64,000 nt of DNA from Cyclobacteriaceae bacterium (GTDB lineage: Bacteria > Bacteroidota > Bacteroidia > Cytophagales > Cyclobacteriaceae), in NCBI GenBank assembly GCA_019638395.1, contig JAHBTX010000003.1, positions 248,001 through 312,000 of the forward strand, written 5' to 3'. Each line of letters begins with the position of its first letter. Position 1 is the first letter of the stretch. A model generated the notes under the pieces. That model was not told where the DNA came from. It searched no databases and was given only the letters and a program-made list of their open reading frames with translations. Position numbers and translations under genes: made by a program. This document shows positions 35,677-44,559 of the stretch, piece after piece.

Positions 35677-36425
35677 AATCCGTTAATCGAAATACCTACT
35701 GTAAGCGTATTGATATCCAGACCTTGCGGCCCCTTACCTTTCTCAAACATTTCACTAAGGTTGTAGAAAGCAAACCAGCTAAAACCGCCTATCCCAATGC
35801 GGGTATAAACTCCATAGCGAAAATCATTCAACCCAAAACTTTGCTTGTCCTTTACCTTAACGTTTTCGCCACCGTCTTTATACTTCACTTTGGTAAACGA
35901 ATTCATTCGTAACCCCACCCGGCCACCAATGGCTACATTAAAACTGCGGGCAATGTCCTCAGGTTTAGTGTCAAACCGGAACTCTATCGGCATTTCAAGG
36001 TAGTTGGTAACAAACATGGATTTTCGAGCCAGGTTCTGATAAACCCGGGTAGGACTTAACAGATTATATTGTTCAACCTGCACGGCTGCGGCAGCTCCGT
36101 TCGGAAAACTAACCAACTCAGTGGTATCAATTAACATGGCACCATTGGTAAACTTCCAGCGTTCCATACTTAAACCTATACCCGGATTAAAACTGAACTT
36201 AGTTCTGCCAAAGCGGATAGGATATTGATAGTACATGTTAACTGTGCGAGAACCCCAAAAGCCTTGTTTCCAGGTTGAGCCGGCATTTAGAGCGCGGTTA
36301 ACGCCCAAGTCAACCAAAAAAGTACCGGGAATGGAAGGCCGTTTTGTTTTAGTAACCGTTTCGTATTGGGCAAAGGCTGCGGTGGTTAGCAGCACAAAAA
36401 GCAAGGTGTTTAGCGAAGACTTCAT
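35673..36425 (-). CDS. Exported outer-membrane beta-barrel-like protein
   Basis: The 250-residue protein has a signal peptide (MKSSLNTLLFVLLTTAAFAQ) and alternating aromatic strands (WGSRTVNMYYQYPIRFG, SFNPGIGLSMERWKF, FRYGVYTRIGIGGFSWFAFY) typical of small Bacteroidota outer-membrane barrels. The end TLTVGISINGF fits a terminal strand with aromatic last residue. Its function is unknown. Its stop overlaps that of the convergent crotonase gene. Confidence 0.78.
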   Translation of the reverse strand: MKSSLNTLLFVLLTTAAFAQYETVTKTKRPSIPGTFLVDLGVNRALNAGSTWKQGFWGSRTVNMYYQYPIRFGRTKFSFNPGIGLSMERWKFTNGAMLIDTTELVSFPNGAAAAVQVEQYNLLSPTRVYQNLARKSMFVTNYLEMPIEFRFDTKPEDIARSFNVAIGGRVGLRMNSFTKVKYKDGGENVKVKDKQSFGLNDFRYGVYTRIGIGGFSWFAFYNLSEMFEKGKGPQGLDINTLTVGISINGF

Positions 36426-36479
36426 TGTTCAGATTTAGCTCTTTAACGATGGATGCAGGCCAAAATTAGTTTTATAAAT

Positions 36480-36509
36480 AAAAATCCTAACCCGCATGAT
36501 GAGTTAGGA
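36480..36509 (-). terminator. Terminator of tRNA-Arg
   Basis: Read on the minus strand, TCCTAAC and GTTAGGA form a 7-bp stem with an 11-base loop, followed by TTTTTAT. It lies 14 bases after the mature 3' end of the tRNA. Confidence 0.75.
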
Positions 36510-36522
36510 AGGTTAAAATTAG

Positions 36523-36596
36523 TGGGCCCGGAGGGATTCAAACCCCCAACCTTCTGATCCGTAGTCAGATGCTCTATTCAGTTAAGCTACGGGCCC
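36523..36596 (-). tRNA. tRNA-Arg (anticodon ACG)
   Basis: The cloverleaf is complete on the minus strand: acceptor GGGCCCG/CGGGCCC with discriminator A, D-arm GCTTAACTGAATAGAGC, anticodon stem TCTGA/TCAGA with loop CTACGGA (anticodon ACG, read as ICG after editing), and T-arm with loop TTTGAAT. The CCA end is not encoded. A consensus promoter lies just upstream and a terminator just downstream, so it is a single-gene unit. Confidence 0.96.
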
Positions 36597-36607
36597 AAAA
36601 AGGTGTG

Positions 36608-36638
36608 CAAAGGTAATTAAATAATGATTTTTGCCAAA
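36608..36638 (-). promoter_or_regulatory. Consensus promoter of tRNA-Arg
   Basis: On the minus strand the sequence reads TTTG (TTG core), 19 bases, TACCTTTG. Both boxes match the Bacteroidota housekeeping consensus perfectly. The -7 box ends 11 bases before the mature tRNA 5' end. It is one of the two best promoter matches in the window and serves as an internal standard for the others. Confidence 0.85.
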
Positions 36639-36749
36639 TCTCTGGAATGAGAAAGCCGGCCATAACCTCTTAAAGGATTTTTAGGGCATTCAAGATCATT
36701 TCACTTTCTGTTTGTTTGGTATTATCTTACCAACAATAAAAATTTTCAG

Positions 36750-38098
36750 ATGCTGAAATTAGTAGATGACGAAATAGGGTTAAATCCTTCAATAATTGGA
36801 ACATCCGAAATAAAAGATTGGGGAACATTCAAGGATTCACTTAGGGCTCCAGTCCATAGATGGTTCACGTACCCTGCGGGATTCTCATATAAAGCTGTAG
36901 AAGCAAGTATAAACCTCTACGGAATAGATGAAGGTGATGTCATATATGATCCATTTATGGGAAGTGCAACAACAAATGTTGTAGCTAAAACTATGGGAAT
37001 AAATTCTTACGGAGTAGAGGCACATCCATTTGTATATAAATAGCTAAGGCTAAATTAGAATGGTCTTTGAACCAAGATGAAATTTCAGAGGGGCTAAGTA
37101 AAATTGAAAAAAGTGTTATTTCTGGAAGCAAAAAATTTGATGATGAAAAGAAATGCCTCAAAGATATTTTTCCTGAATTAATTCTTAAATGTTTTGATGA
37201 TCGAAAGCTGTTTGAACTTCTATTAATAAGAAATACTATAAACTCATCAAGTCTTAGTTCAAAAACAAAAAACTTTCTATTTGTCGCACTGGTATCATTG
37301 CTGAGAGAGGTTTCAAGTGCTGCAACTGGTTGGCCCTATATTGCGCCTAAAAAGATCAAAACGTCATCAAAGTCAAAAGATGTTTTAAGAGAATATAGAC
37401 GTTAGGTGAATTCTATGATGGAGGACATTTTTTTCATAAAACTTACGGCTTCTCCACTATCCGATCAAACTTCTCAAACTATTTTGAATGGCGACTCCAG
37501 GGATACAAGCCACACCATTAATAGTTTATCTGTTGATCATGTGTTTACTTCTCCTCCTTACTTAAATAATTTTGATTATGCAGATAGGACACGTCTAGAA
37601 ATGTATTTCTTTGGAGAAGCTCAAAATTGGTCTGACATAACTAAAACTGTCAGGTCTAAACTTATAACATCTGCAACAACCCAAATTTCGAGAAGTGATT
37701 TAAAATATATCTTATCTGATAAAATTAGAGACGCAAGCCCTGAGGTTTATGCTTTCCTAAATCAATCAATCTTTAGATTAGGGGAGTTGAGAAAGCAAAA
37801 GGGTGGAAAAAAGAGTTATGACCATCTTGTATCAGGTTACTTCAATGATATGTTTTTAGTTTTAGCCGATGTTTACAGGGTACTAAAAAATGGGAAGGTT
37901 GCTGTTTTTGTATTAGGTGATTCAGCTCCCTATGGGGTTCATATTCCAACTGACGAAATGCTTGGAAAGCTTGGTTGCTCGATTGGATTTAAGAGGTTTG
38001 AAATCCAATTGCTGCGAACTCGGGGAGGTAAGTGGAGCGGCAATACACAACGTCATCACGTTGGTTTACGGGAAACAATTTTAACGTTATACAAATAA
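36750..38098 (+). pseudogene. Broken DNA methyltransferase of a restriction-modification system
   Basis: Three pieces of one methyltransferase lie in a row. The first (36750-37043) holds the cofactor motif DPFMGSATT (residues 67-75) and stops at TAG 37041. Adding one A to the AAA before it restores IAKAKLEWSL, the expected helix after motif I, so one base appears deleted. The middle piece continues to an in-frame TAG at 37403-37405, after which the same frame goes on through the catalytic SPPY motif (37550-37561) to 38098. Motif order (cofactor first, then SPPY) suggests an N4-cytosine or N6-adenine enzyme. The region is clearly more AT-rich than its neighbours, a sign of transfer. Confidence 0.8.
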
Positions 38099-38875
38099 TG
38101 GCTAATCACGCAAGTGCAATAGGTGAAGCTGTTGGCAATTTAATAGAGTCTGAAGTTAAGAATATAGTTCAAAATGCTTTAGTAGGAACGGAGTTCTATG
38201 TTGATATTGGCGGTATCAGACGAGGGGTTAGGGATCATTCCAAGCTTTTATTGGTGAATGATACAGGTAACTCGTATCAAATTGACGTTGTAGTAGAAGA
38301 TAAAGAAAAAAAATCCCATTGTACTTATTGAGTGTAAATATATTAGATATAAAAAGCATAATAGAGATAAAGCGTCTTGGACATGTGTAGCTCATTATAA
38401 ACTACGTACAACTTATCCAACTGTAAAGAAGAGTATTGCTGTATTAATTGGGGATTAGACAGCGCCTTCAAAAAAACTAATGAAGAGTTTTGGGGTTGAG
38501 TGTATAGAGATACCATTTCAAAATTTATCTTCAATTTTGAAAAAGTACGGGGTAAATTTTGAGTGGGATGAAAAAGATAGGATTACCCCTGAGAAAAGTT
38601 TGAAAGCATTTAGAAGTCTCTCAGAGACTAAAAAGAAGAATATTGCTAAAGAATGCTTAACTCCTTTCTCAGGTCAGCTAGTAGATAAAATTAAAACAGC
38701 CGTTGCTGCGTCTGAGATTCTTCCTCGGAATGTGCAGCAAATCGAGTTGTTGGTTAAGACAGATAAAGATGAATATGTATTGAAGAAATTCCTAAACGTA
38801 ACAGAGGTCATTCATTATCTACTTTCTCTAACGGATCAAAAGAAAGATGTTGGAAGGATTATAGGTAAAAATTAG
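38098..38875 (+). pseudogene. Broken PD-(D/E)xK restriction endonuclease
   Basis: The gene starts at ATG 38098, overlapping the methyltransferase stop (TAATG). Frame 1 runs through YQIDVVVED and is broken in a run of eight A at 38306-38313. Removing one A continues as NPIVLIECKYIRYKKHNRDK, where Asp (38284-38286) and E-C-K (38330-38338) form a PD-(D/E)xK nuclease site. A second lesion, an in-frame TAG at 38456-38458 (IGD*TAPSKKL), may have been TGG. The C-terminal part continues to 38875. With both breaks repaired it would be about 258 residues. It pairs with the upstream methyltransferase as a type II-like system. Confidence 0.78.
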
Positions 38876-38899
38876 TCAATGCAAACCTTTGATACTAAA

Positions 38900-39574
38900 T
38901 CAATTCAAAACAAAATTCAAAGGTAAGGTCATTCTTACTTTTACTGGCTTGCCCCGCTGACGGCCCGGTTGCCATTTAGTTAAAGCCAGCACCCGCATCG
39001 CTTCTTCATCGCAACCACCGCCAATGCCTTTAATCACTTTCATATCTGTTACCTGGCCATTTTTATCAATAATAAATTCTACAAAAACTTTGCCCTGGGT
39101 GTTGGCATACTGCGCGCGCTTAGGATACTTCAGGTTTTTACCCACGAATTTGTAAAAACCTTCAAAGCCACCCTCGGGTATTGGTGCTACTTCGGGGGCA
39201 ATCAAAGGTTCGTCCGTGGGTTCTGTTACAAGCACTGCTGAATCAATGCCAATTGAAACAACAGGTTGATCGATGGTAATAGCATCCGGCATAGCTGCTG
39301 TTGTTTCAATAGTAGTAACAAAGTTTACAACAGGTTTAATAACGATTGGATTAGGTTGTTTAACCTTAGGTTGCGCTGCGGGTAGTAACTCAGCTTGAAG
39401 CTCGAATGTTCCATCATAAATGGGATCATCGAATGCGCATATTATGGATTCTTTCTTTTTGCTGCGCCATTCAAACGCCATTATGGCTAATGCAACACTT
39501 AGTGTTAACCCAATCAGAAAAAATTTTCCCGATTGCCGATGTAGATCTTGTTTCGGATTCTTCTTGGCTTCCAT
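38900..39574 (-). CDS. TonB-family energy transducer
   Basis: The 224-residue protein has a short cytoplasmic N-terminus, one membrane helix (FFLIGLTLSVALAIMAF, about 18-34), a periplasmic linker rich in Pro, Val and Ile, and a C-terminal TonB domain (LKYPKRAQYANTQGKVFVEF, DMKVIKGIGGGCDEEAMRVL). TonB proteins pass proton-motive energy to outer-membrane transporters. No exbB or exbD is nearby. It is 46 bases after a tiny membrane protein and an ECF sigma gene, so it may belong to their regulon. Confidence 0.88.
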   Translation of the reverse strand: MEAKKNPKQDLHRQSGKFFLIGLTLSVALAIMAFEWRSKKKESIICAFDDPIYDGTFELQAELLPAAQPKVKQPNPIVIKPVVNFVTTIETTAAMPDAITIDQPVVSIGIDSAVLVTEPTDEPLIAPEVAPIPEGGFEGFYKFVGKNLKYPKRAQYANTQGKVFVEFIIDKNGQVTDMKVIKGIGGGCDEEAMRVLALTKWQPGRQRGKPVKVRMTLPLNFVLN

Positions 39575-39620
39575 AGTAAGGTTTAAGTTTGGTTATGCCT
39601 TACTAATGCAAAGAACTGCA

Positions 39621-39869
39621 TCACGTCACAACAGCTGTACTATTTGTTTTAGTTTGTGGTTTAGATGGTTGTTTTTTCTCCCACCTTGTAATGGCCATAA
39701 AAATGATTACGATCAGCGCAATCAATAACAAGAAAGTAAAGATGCGTGTAATTTGTTTAAACCGTTTTTCATTTCCATGCTGCTTTAACACAGCATTGTA
39801 ATTCCGGTACCGATCGCTACCGCGGGCACTCATGCGTTGTCTGCGCAATCGTATTTCATGCTTACCCAT
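39621..39869 (-). CDS. Small single-pass membrane protein after an ECF sigma factor
   Basis: The 82-residue protein has a very basic N-terminal 40 residues (MGKHEIRLRRQRMSARG...), one membrane helix at about 44-62 (FTFLLLIALIVIIFMAI) and a short polar tail. Its start overlaps the sigma gene by 8 bases, so it is translated with it. Anti-sigma factors often occupy this position, but the cytoplasmic part is too short and too basic for a known zinc anti-sigma domain. A role in holding or tuning the sigma factor is inference. Confidence 0.75.
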   Translation of the reverse strand: MGKHEIRLRRQRMSARGSDRYRNYNAVLKQHGNEKRFKQITRIFTFLLLIALIVIIFMAITRWEKKQPSKPQTKTNSTAVVT

Positions 39870-40422
39870 CGTACTTCACCTTTAAATTAAAATTTGTGCG
39901 CAGTTTATCCAGCGCCCGATAGGTGCGCATTTTAGCTCCGCTCTCTGTCATATCCAGAATAAATGCAATTTCTTTAAAATCCTTGTCTTCAAAAAAACGA
40001 AGTTCAAGTACCTGAATCATATCGGTGGGCAACTCATTCATATACCGCAGCAACCGGGTAATCATCTCTTCGTCCCACTCTTCGGCAGCTTGTTCTACCA
40101 ACTCGCGCACTTTTAGTTCTTCAATGCTAAATATTTTATTGCCTTTGTTTTTTCGGTAGTGTTTGTTCACTTCATTGCCTGCAATTTTATAAAGCCATGC
40201 CGAAAACGGAAAGCCCCTGAATTCGTATCGGTTTATATTATGCAGGGCATTAACAAAGGTTTGCGAGCAAAGGTCGCCTGCCAGTTCTTCATCATCGGTT
40301 TGCCTTAGGATGTAGTTAAAAATCCGGTCGAAGTATTTTTCATACAATTCGCCAAAGGCATGGGGGTCTTTTTTCGAGCGCTCGATTATTTGTTCTTCTT
40401 TCCGGATTTCATCTTCCGACAT
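39862..40422 (-). CDS. ECF-type RNA polymerase sigma factor
   Basis: The 186-residue protein has sigma region 2 (AFGELYEKYFDRIFNYILRQ, then SQTFVNALHNINRYEF and FSAWLYKIAGNEVNKHYRK) and region 4 (MNELPTDMIQVLELRFFEDK, FKEIAFILDMTESGAKMRTY). It lacks the middle regions of housekeeping sigma factors and so is of the ECF type. The genes after it encode a mini membrane protein and a TonB-like protein, suggesting control of envelope transport. It is divergent from the metalloprotease at 40557. Confidence 0.92.
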   Translation of the reverse strand: MSEDEIRKEEQIIERSKKDPHAFGELYEKYFDRIFNYILRQTDDEELAGDLCSQTFVNALHNINRYEFRGFPFSAWLYKIAGNEVNKHYRKNKGNKIFSIEELKVRELVEQAAEEWDEEMITRLLRYMNELPTDMIQVLELRFFEDKDFKEIAFILDMTESGAKMRTYRALDKLRTNFNLKVKYDG

Positions 40423-40556
40423 GCGGTTTCAGGTTAAAGCCTACCGGTTACGCACATAATAATCCGAAGGTTTTCAGAAAGTCACAAGCGTTATAATTTC
40501 TATTGTACCCTGTTCGGGAAATCTTTAGCTTTCCTCATCTGAAAACCAAACATACC

Positions 40557-43028
40557 ATGAACTATTTCTTCCTTTTAGCTTCGCTTTTTGTTTCGATTGC
40601 AGGCTGGAGCCAACGAAAAAAAGATACACCTCAAACACCAGAACCGGTTGTAAAGGCTGCCTCGCCCATCGAGGCAAAAATTGCAGGTCTGAAAAAATAT
40701 CCCGGTTTTCTGGAATTTTATTATGACGAGAAACAAGACAAGGTTTTGATGTTGATAGATAAATTGAACAGCGAGTTATTGTATGTTGAATCGCTGACAG
40801 CCGGTGTAGGCTCAAACGATTTAGGGCTTGATCGTAATAAACTAGGTGGTGAACATGTGGTAAAATTTGAAAAGCGTGGCCCTAAGGTATTAATGATTGA
40901 ACCTAATTATTCCTTCCGCGCTATCTCGAACGATGCTGCTGAGCGAAGGGCAGTTGAAGAGGCCTTTGCACAATCAGTACTTTGGGGGTTTGCTGTGCTG
41001 GCAGAAGAAGGTGGTAAGGTGCTGGTAGATGCTACAGATTTTCTTTTGCAAGATGTACACAACGTAATTGGTACTTTACGCAATACACAACAAGGAAATT
41101 ATTCGTTGGATAAGTCGCGCTCTGCATTTTATTTACCTCGCACTAAAAATTTTCCGCAGAACACCGAGTTTGAGGTTACCCTTACCTTTACCGGGCAGCC
41201 CACCGGTGGGTTTATTCGCAGTGTTGCCCCTACACCTTCCAGTGTAACGGTTCGCGAACATCATTCATTTGTACAGTTGCCTGATAACAACTATAAACCA
41301 CGCAAGGCCGACCCGCGTGCCGGTTACTTCGGTATTTCCTATTATGATTATGCCACACCCATAAGTGAGCCGATTGTAAAACGTTTTATTGCGCGGCATC
41401 GGCTCGAAAAGAAAGATCCGCGTGTAGCCGTGAGTGAAGCAATTAAGCCTATTATTTATTATATGGATCCGGGTGCACCGGAACCCATTCGTTCTGCTTT
41501 AATGGATGGTGCACGTTGGTGGAACCAGGCCTTTGAGGCTGCTGGTTATAAAGATGCATTTCAGGTAAAGGTATTACCCGAAGATGCCGACCCAATGGAT
41601 GTGCGCTACAATGTAATTAACTGGGTGCATCGTTCTACCCGTGGCTGGTCTTACGGATCATCTGTAACTGATCCACGTACCGGTGAAATTATCAAAGGGC
41701 ATGTAACATTGGGCTCGTTACGGGTGCGCCAAGATTTTTTGATTGCGGAAGGATTACTCGCTCCCTATGAAGAAGGAAAGCCGGTTTCAAAAGCGATGGA
41801 AGAAATGGCCTTGGCTCGTTTACGCCAACTGGCAGCACACGAAGTTGGCCATACCATTGGTATTGCGCATGCCTATTCATCCAGTACCGAAAACCTGGCA
41901 TCGGTAATGGATTATCCCCACCCTATAGCCATATTGAAGGACGGCAAAATTGATTTGAGCAAAGCGTATGATGATAAGATTGGGGAACTGGATAAAGTAA
42001 TGGTAGTTTATGGCTACCAGCATTTTCCTGAAGGTACTGATGAGGATAAAGCATTGAATGAGATTGTTCAAAACTCGCTGAAAGCCGGGTTAACATTTTT
42101 ATCCGACCAGGATGCACGGCCGGTTGGTGGCGCACATCCCTATGCCCATTTGTGGGATAATGGCAAAGATCCGGTGGCGGAGTTGGATCGTGTAATGGAA
42201 GTGCGCACTGTAGCATTGAAAAATTTTGGTGAGCGAAACATCAAACCGGGTGCCCCCATGGCTACTTTGGAAGAAGCACTTGTGCCTGTTTATTTCTTCC
42301 ATCGCTACCAGGCAGAAGCTGCCGTAAAAATTATTGGTGGATTGAACTACCGGTATGCGTTGCGGGGCGATGGTCAACCTATTGCTGAATTGCTAACACC
42401 ACAGGTGGAGCTTAAAGCGTTGGAATCGCTTTTGAAAACTGTGCAGCCTGCTGCGCTTGCATTGCCCGAAAGTTTATTAAAACAAATTCCACCGCGGCCG
42501 CTGGGCTACACACGCCACCGCGAGTTGTTAAAAGGAAAAACCGATTTAACGTTCGATCCACTTGCAGCAGCCGAAACGGCAGCCGATATGACATTTGGTT
42601 TAATATTACATCCGGCTCGCGCCAATAGAGTATTTGAACATCACTCGCGTGATGCACGGTTGCCCAGTTTGGAAAGTGTTATCGATAAAATGATAGCCAC
42701 AACCTTCAAGGCTCCGGCTCGTGGCGGGTATGAGGGCGCAATACAAATGAGCATTAACTATGCATTGTTTACTAACCTAACCAAACTGGCAATGAATAAA
42801 GATGCTTCCGCACCCACGCGGGCAATTGTTACTGTAAAACTGGATCAGTTGAAAGCTTGGTTGCAAACGCGCCCGGCTACAGACGAATCGTGGAAGGCTT
42901 ATAACACATACCTCGCTCAACTGGTGCTCAAGTTTCAGCAAAACCCTGATGAGTTTAAACAAGATATTCTGTTAGCAGCACCTCCGGGTATGCCGATTGG
43001 AAGCACCGAAGAAGCATGCGGTAACTGA
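40557..43028 (+). CDS. Secreted zinc metalloprotease (DUF5117/DUF4953 type)
   Basis: The 823-residue protein has a signal peptide (MNYFFLLASLFVSIAGWSQ); this ATG was preferred to the frame start at 40503. The metzincin-like zinc motif HEVGHTIGIAH occurs about midway (AAHEVGHTIGIAHAYSS), followed by ASVMDYPHP, which could be the Met-turn. The N-terminal domain (about 40-240) has the pattern of DUF5117 (GFLEFYYDEKQDKVLMLI) and the C-terminal third that of DUF4953. Such proteins are common in Bacteroidota; their substrates are unknown. It stands alone and is ended by a clear terminator. Confidence 0.9.
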   Translation: MNYFFLLASLFVSIAGWSQRKKDTPQTPEPVVKAASPIEAKIAGLKKYPGFLEFYYDEKQDKVLMLIDKLNSELLYVESLTAGVGSNDLGLDRNKLGGEHVVKFEKRGPKVLMIEPNYSFRAISNDAAERRAVEEAFAQSVLWGFAVLAEEGGKVLVDATDFLLQDVHNVIGTLRNTQQGNYSLDKSRSAFYLPRTKNFPQNTEFEVTLTFTGQPTGGFIRSVAPTPSSVTVREHHSFVQLPDNNYKPRKADPRAGYFGISYYDYATPISEPIVKRFIARHRLEKKDPRVAVSEAIKPIIYYMDPGAPEPIRSALMDGARWWNQAFEAAGYKDAFQVKVLPEDADPMDVRYNVINWVHRSTRGWSYGSSVTDPRTGEIIKGHVTLGSLRVRQDFLIAEGLLAPYEEGKPVSKAMEEMALARLRQLAAHEVGHTIGIAHAYSSSTENLASVMDYPHPIAILKDGKIDLSKAYDDKIGELDKVMVVYGYQHFPEGTDEDKALNEIVQNSLKAGLTFLSDQDARPVGGAHPYAHLWDNGKDPVAELDRVMEVRTVALKNFGERNIKPGAPMATLEEALVPVYFFHRYQAEAAVKIIGGLNYRYALRGDGQPIAELLTPQVELKALESLLKTVQPAALALPESLLKQIPPRPLGYTRHRELLKGKTDLTFDPLAAAETAADMTFGLILHPARANRVFEHHSRDARLPSLESVIDKMIATTFKAPARGGYEGAIQMSINYALFTNLTKLAMNKDASAPTRAIVTVKLDQLKAWLQTRPATDESWKAYNTYLAQLVLKFQQNPDEFKQDILLAAPPGMPIGSTEEACGN

Positions 43029-43054
43029 ATCAATAGTTGCCCTTTAAAAGCAGG

Positions 43055-43075
43055 GGCAGAACCAGTGGTTCTGCC
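43055..43075. terminator. Bidirectional terminator
   Basis: GGCAGAACC and GGTTCTGCC pair perfectly around AGT. It lies between the convergent metalloprotease and transporter genes; a T-rich stretch follows on both strands, weaker on the plus strand (GCCTTGTTATT). Confidence 0.7.
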
Positions 43076-43104
43076 GCCTTGTTATTACCTGTATTTCTAT
43101 TGGT

Positions 43105-44475
43105 CTAAATAATTCCCACCGTACTTAACAACACCAGGCCAATAACTAACGGGCAAACAAATCGGATAAAAAATATCCAGATTTGTGCTGGTGTAATTCC
43201 GGCCACTAAAGGCCTTGAGAAGAATAGTGAACCTTGTTCAATTTCGTTGCTAACGGTTTTAATATTAATAACCCAGCCGGTGTAAAGGCAAGTCATAAGC
43301 GCCACAATTACTATAAACAGGCCGCCAAATAAAGCATCCATTATATCCAGAAATCCCGTTTTGGTTTCGCCAAATAAATTAAGCGACATGCTGGTGAAAA
43401 ATTCAGACGATCCTCCCGATAATGCCGAAGGTATTCCTACTAAAAAGGCTAGTATGCCCACTACCCAGGAAGCCTTTTTTCTATTCCATTTTTTCTCATC
43501 GATAAGATAAGAACCAGGTACTTCAATCATAGAGATGGAAGAGGTGAGGGCCGCAACACACAATAACAAAAAGAATGAGGCTCCTACAATTTGACCTCCG
43601 GCAGGTAATGAGTTAAAAATTTCAGGTAGCACGTTGAATACAAGCGCAGTTCCTTCCGAAGGATTTTTTCCAAAAGCAAACACAGCCGGAAAAATCATTA
43701 ATCCTGAAAAGAAGGCGACTGCGGTATCCATTACACCAATCCAGGCACCGCTGCTTACAATGTTTTGGTCTTTGGGAAGGTAAGAACCATAGGTAATAAG
43801 AATACCCCAACCTACTGATAAGGAGAAGAAGGCCTGACCAAGTGCAGAAAGAATTACGCGGCCATTAATCTTGGTAAAATCCGGAGTGAGATAATATTTA
43901 ACACCTTCCATGGCACCATCCAGCGTAAGGCTTCTGAACATAACAGCAAACAACAGTACAAATAAAACGGGCATCAGAATTTTAGATGCTTTCTCGATAC
44001 CGCCCGAAATACCACCCAATACAATTGCCACTGAGGCAAGCATAAAAACAGCAAAGAACGGAATTACATATCCTGGTGAACTTCTGAAAGTTTCGAAGTT
44101 GGAAATGAAATCAGTGAACTCGCTGATGATATAGCCAATAGTCCAGCCAGCAATTACACCGTAATAGCTCAGTACAAAAAAGCTAACACATAATGCCAGC
44201 ACAGCCCCGGTATAAATCCAGAATTTATTTGCCCCTGTGCTTTTGAAAGCACCCACCGTATTGCGCGCAGTCATGCGGCCTAAGGCAACCTCATTGTAAA
44301 TAAGGGGCAGGCCAATAAGTACCACACAAACAATATAAACAAACACAAAGGCACCACCACCGTTTTGCCCTACCACATAAGGGAAGCGCCAGATATTACC
44401 CAGGCCAACAGCCGAGCCGGCTGCAGCCATAATAAAACCAAACTTGGAACCGAATTGACCTCTGTTAGCTGACAT
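43105..44475 (-). CDS. Sodium-dependent transporter, NSS/SNF family
   Basis: The 456-residue inner-membrane protein has about 11-12 helices and the family signature AAAGSAVGLGNIWRFPY at residues 17-33, whose unwound helix binds Na+ and substrate. It belongs to the neurotransmitter:sodium symporter family, whose bacterial members import amino acids such as tryptophan, tyrosine or leucine. The exact substrate cannot be told. It stands alone with a terminator after it. Confidence 0.92.
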   Translation of the reverse strand: MSANRGQFGSKFGFIMAAAGSAVGLGNIWRFPYVVGQNGGGAFVFVYIVCVVLIGLPLIYNEVALGRMTARNTVGAFKSTGANKFWIYTGAVLALCVSFFVLSYYGVIAGWTIGYIISEFTDFISNFETFRSSPGYVIPFFAVFMLASVAIVLGGISGGIEKASKILMPVLFVLLFAVMFRSLTLDGAMEGVKYYLTPDFTKINGRVILSALGQAFFSLSVGWGILITYGSYLPKDQNIVSSGAWIGVMDTAVAFFSGLMIFPAVFAFGKNPSEGTALVFNVLPEIFNSLPAGGQIVGASFFLLLCVAALTSSISMIEVPGSYLIDEKKWNRKKASWVVGILAFLVGIPSALSGGSSEFFTSMSLNLFGETKTGFLDIMDALFGGLFIVIVALMTCLYTGWVINIKTVSNEIEQGSLFFSRPLVAGITPAQIWIFFIRFVCPLVIGLVLLSTVGII

Positions 44476-44559
44476 AAAAGAGCGATATTAAATTAATGTT
44501 AACCGCGAAGATGGTAAATTAATTGTACTGCCCAATAGGAGTTGGGGTGGGTGGCATAA

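Noticed and set aside
36750-38098. Stop codon reassignment or pyrrolysine-type reading of TAG
   Set aside because: Frameshifts accompany the TAG codons, and other genes in the window end normally at TAG, so decay is simpler.
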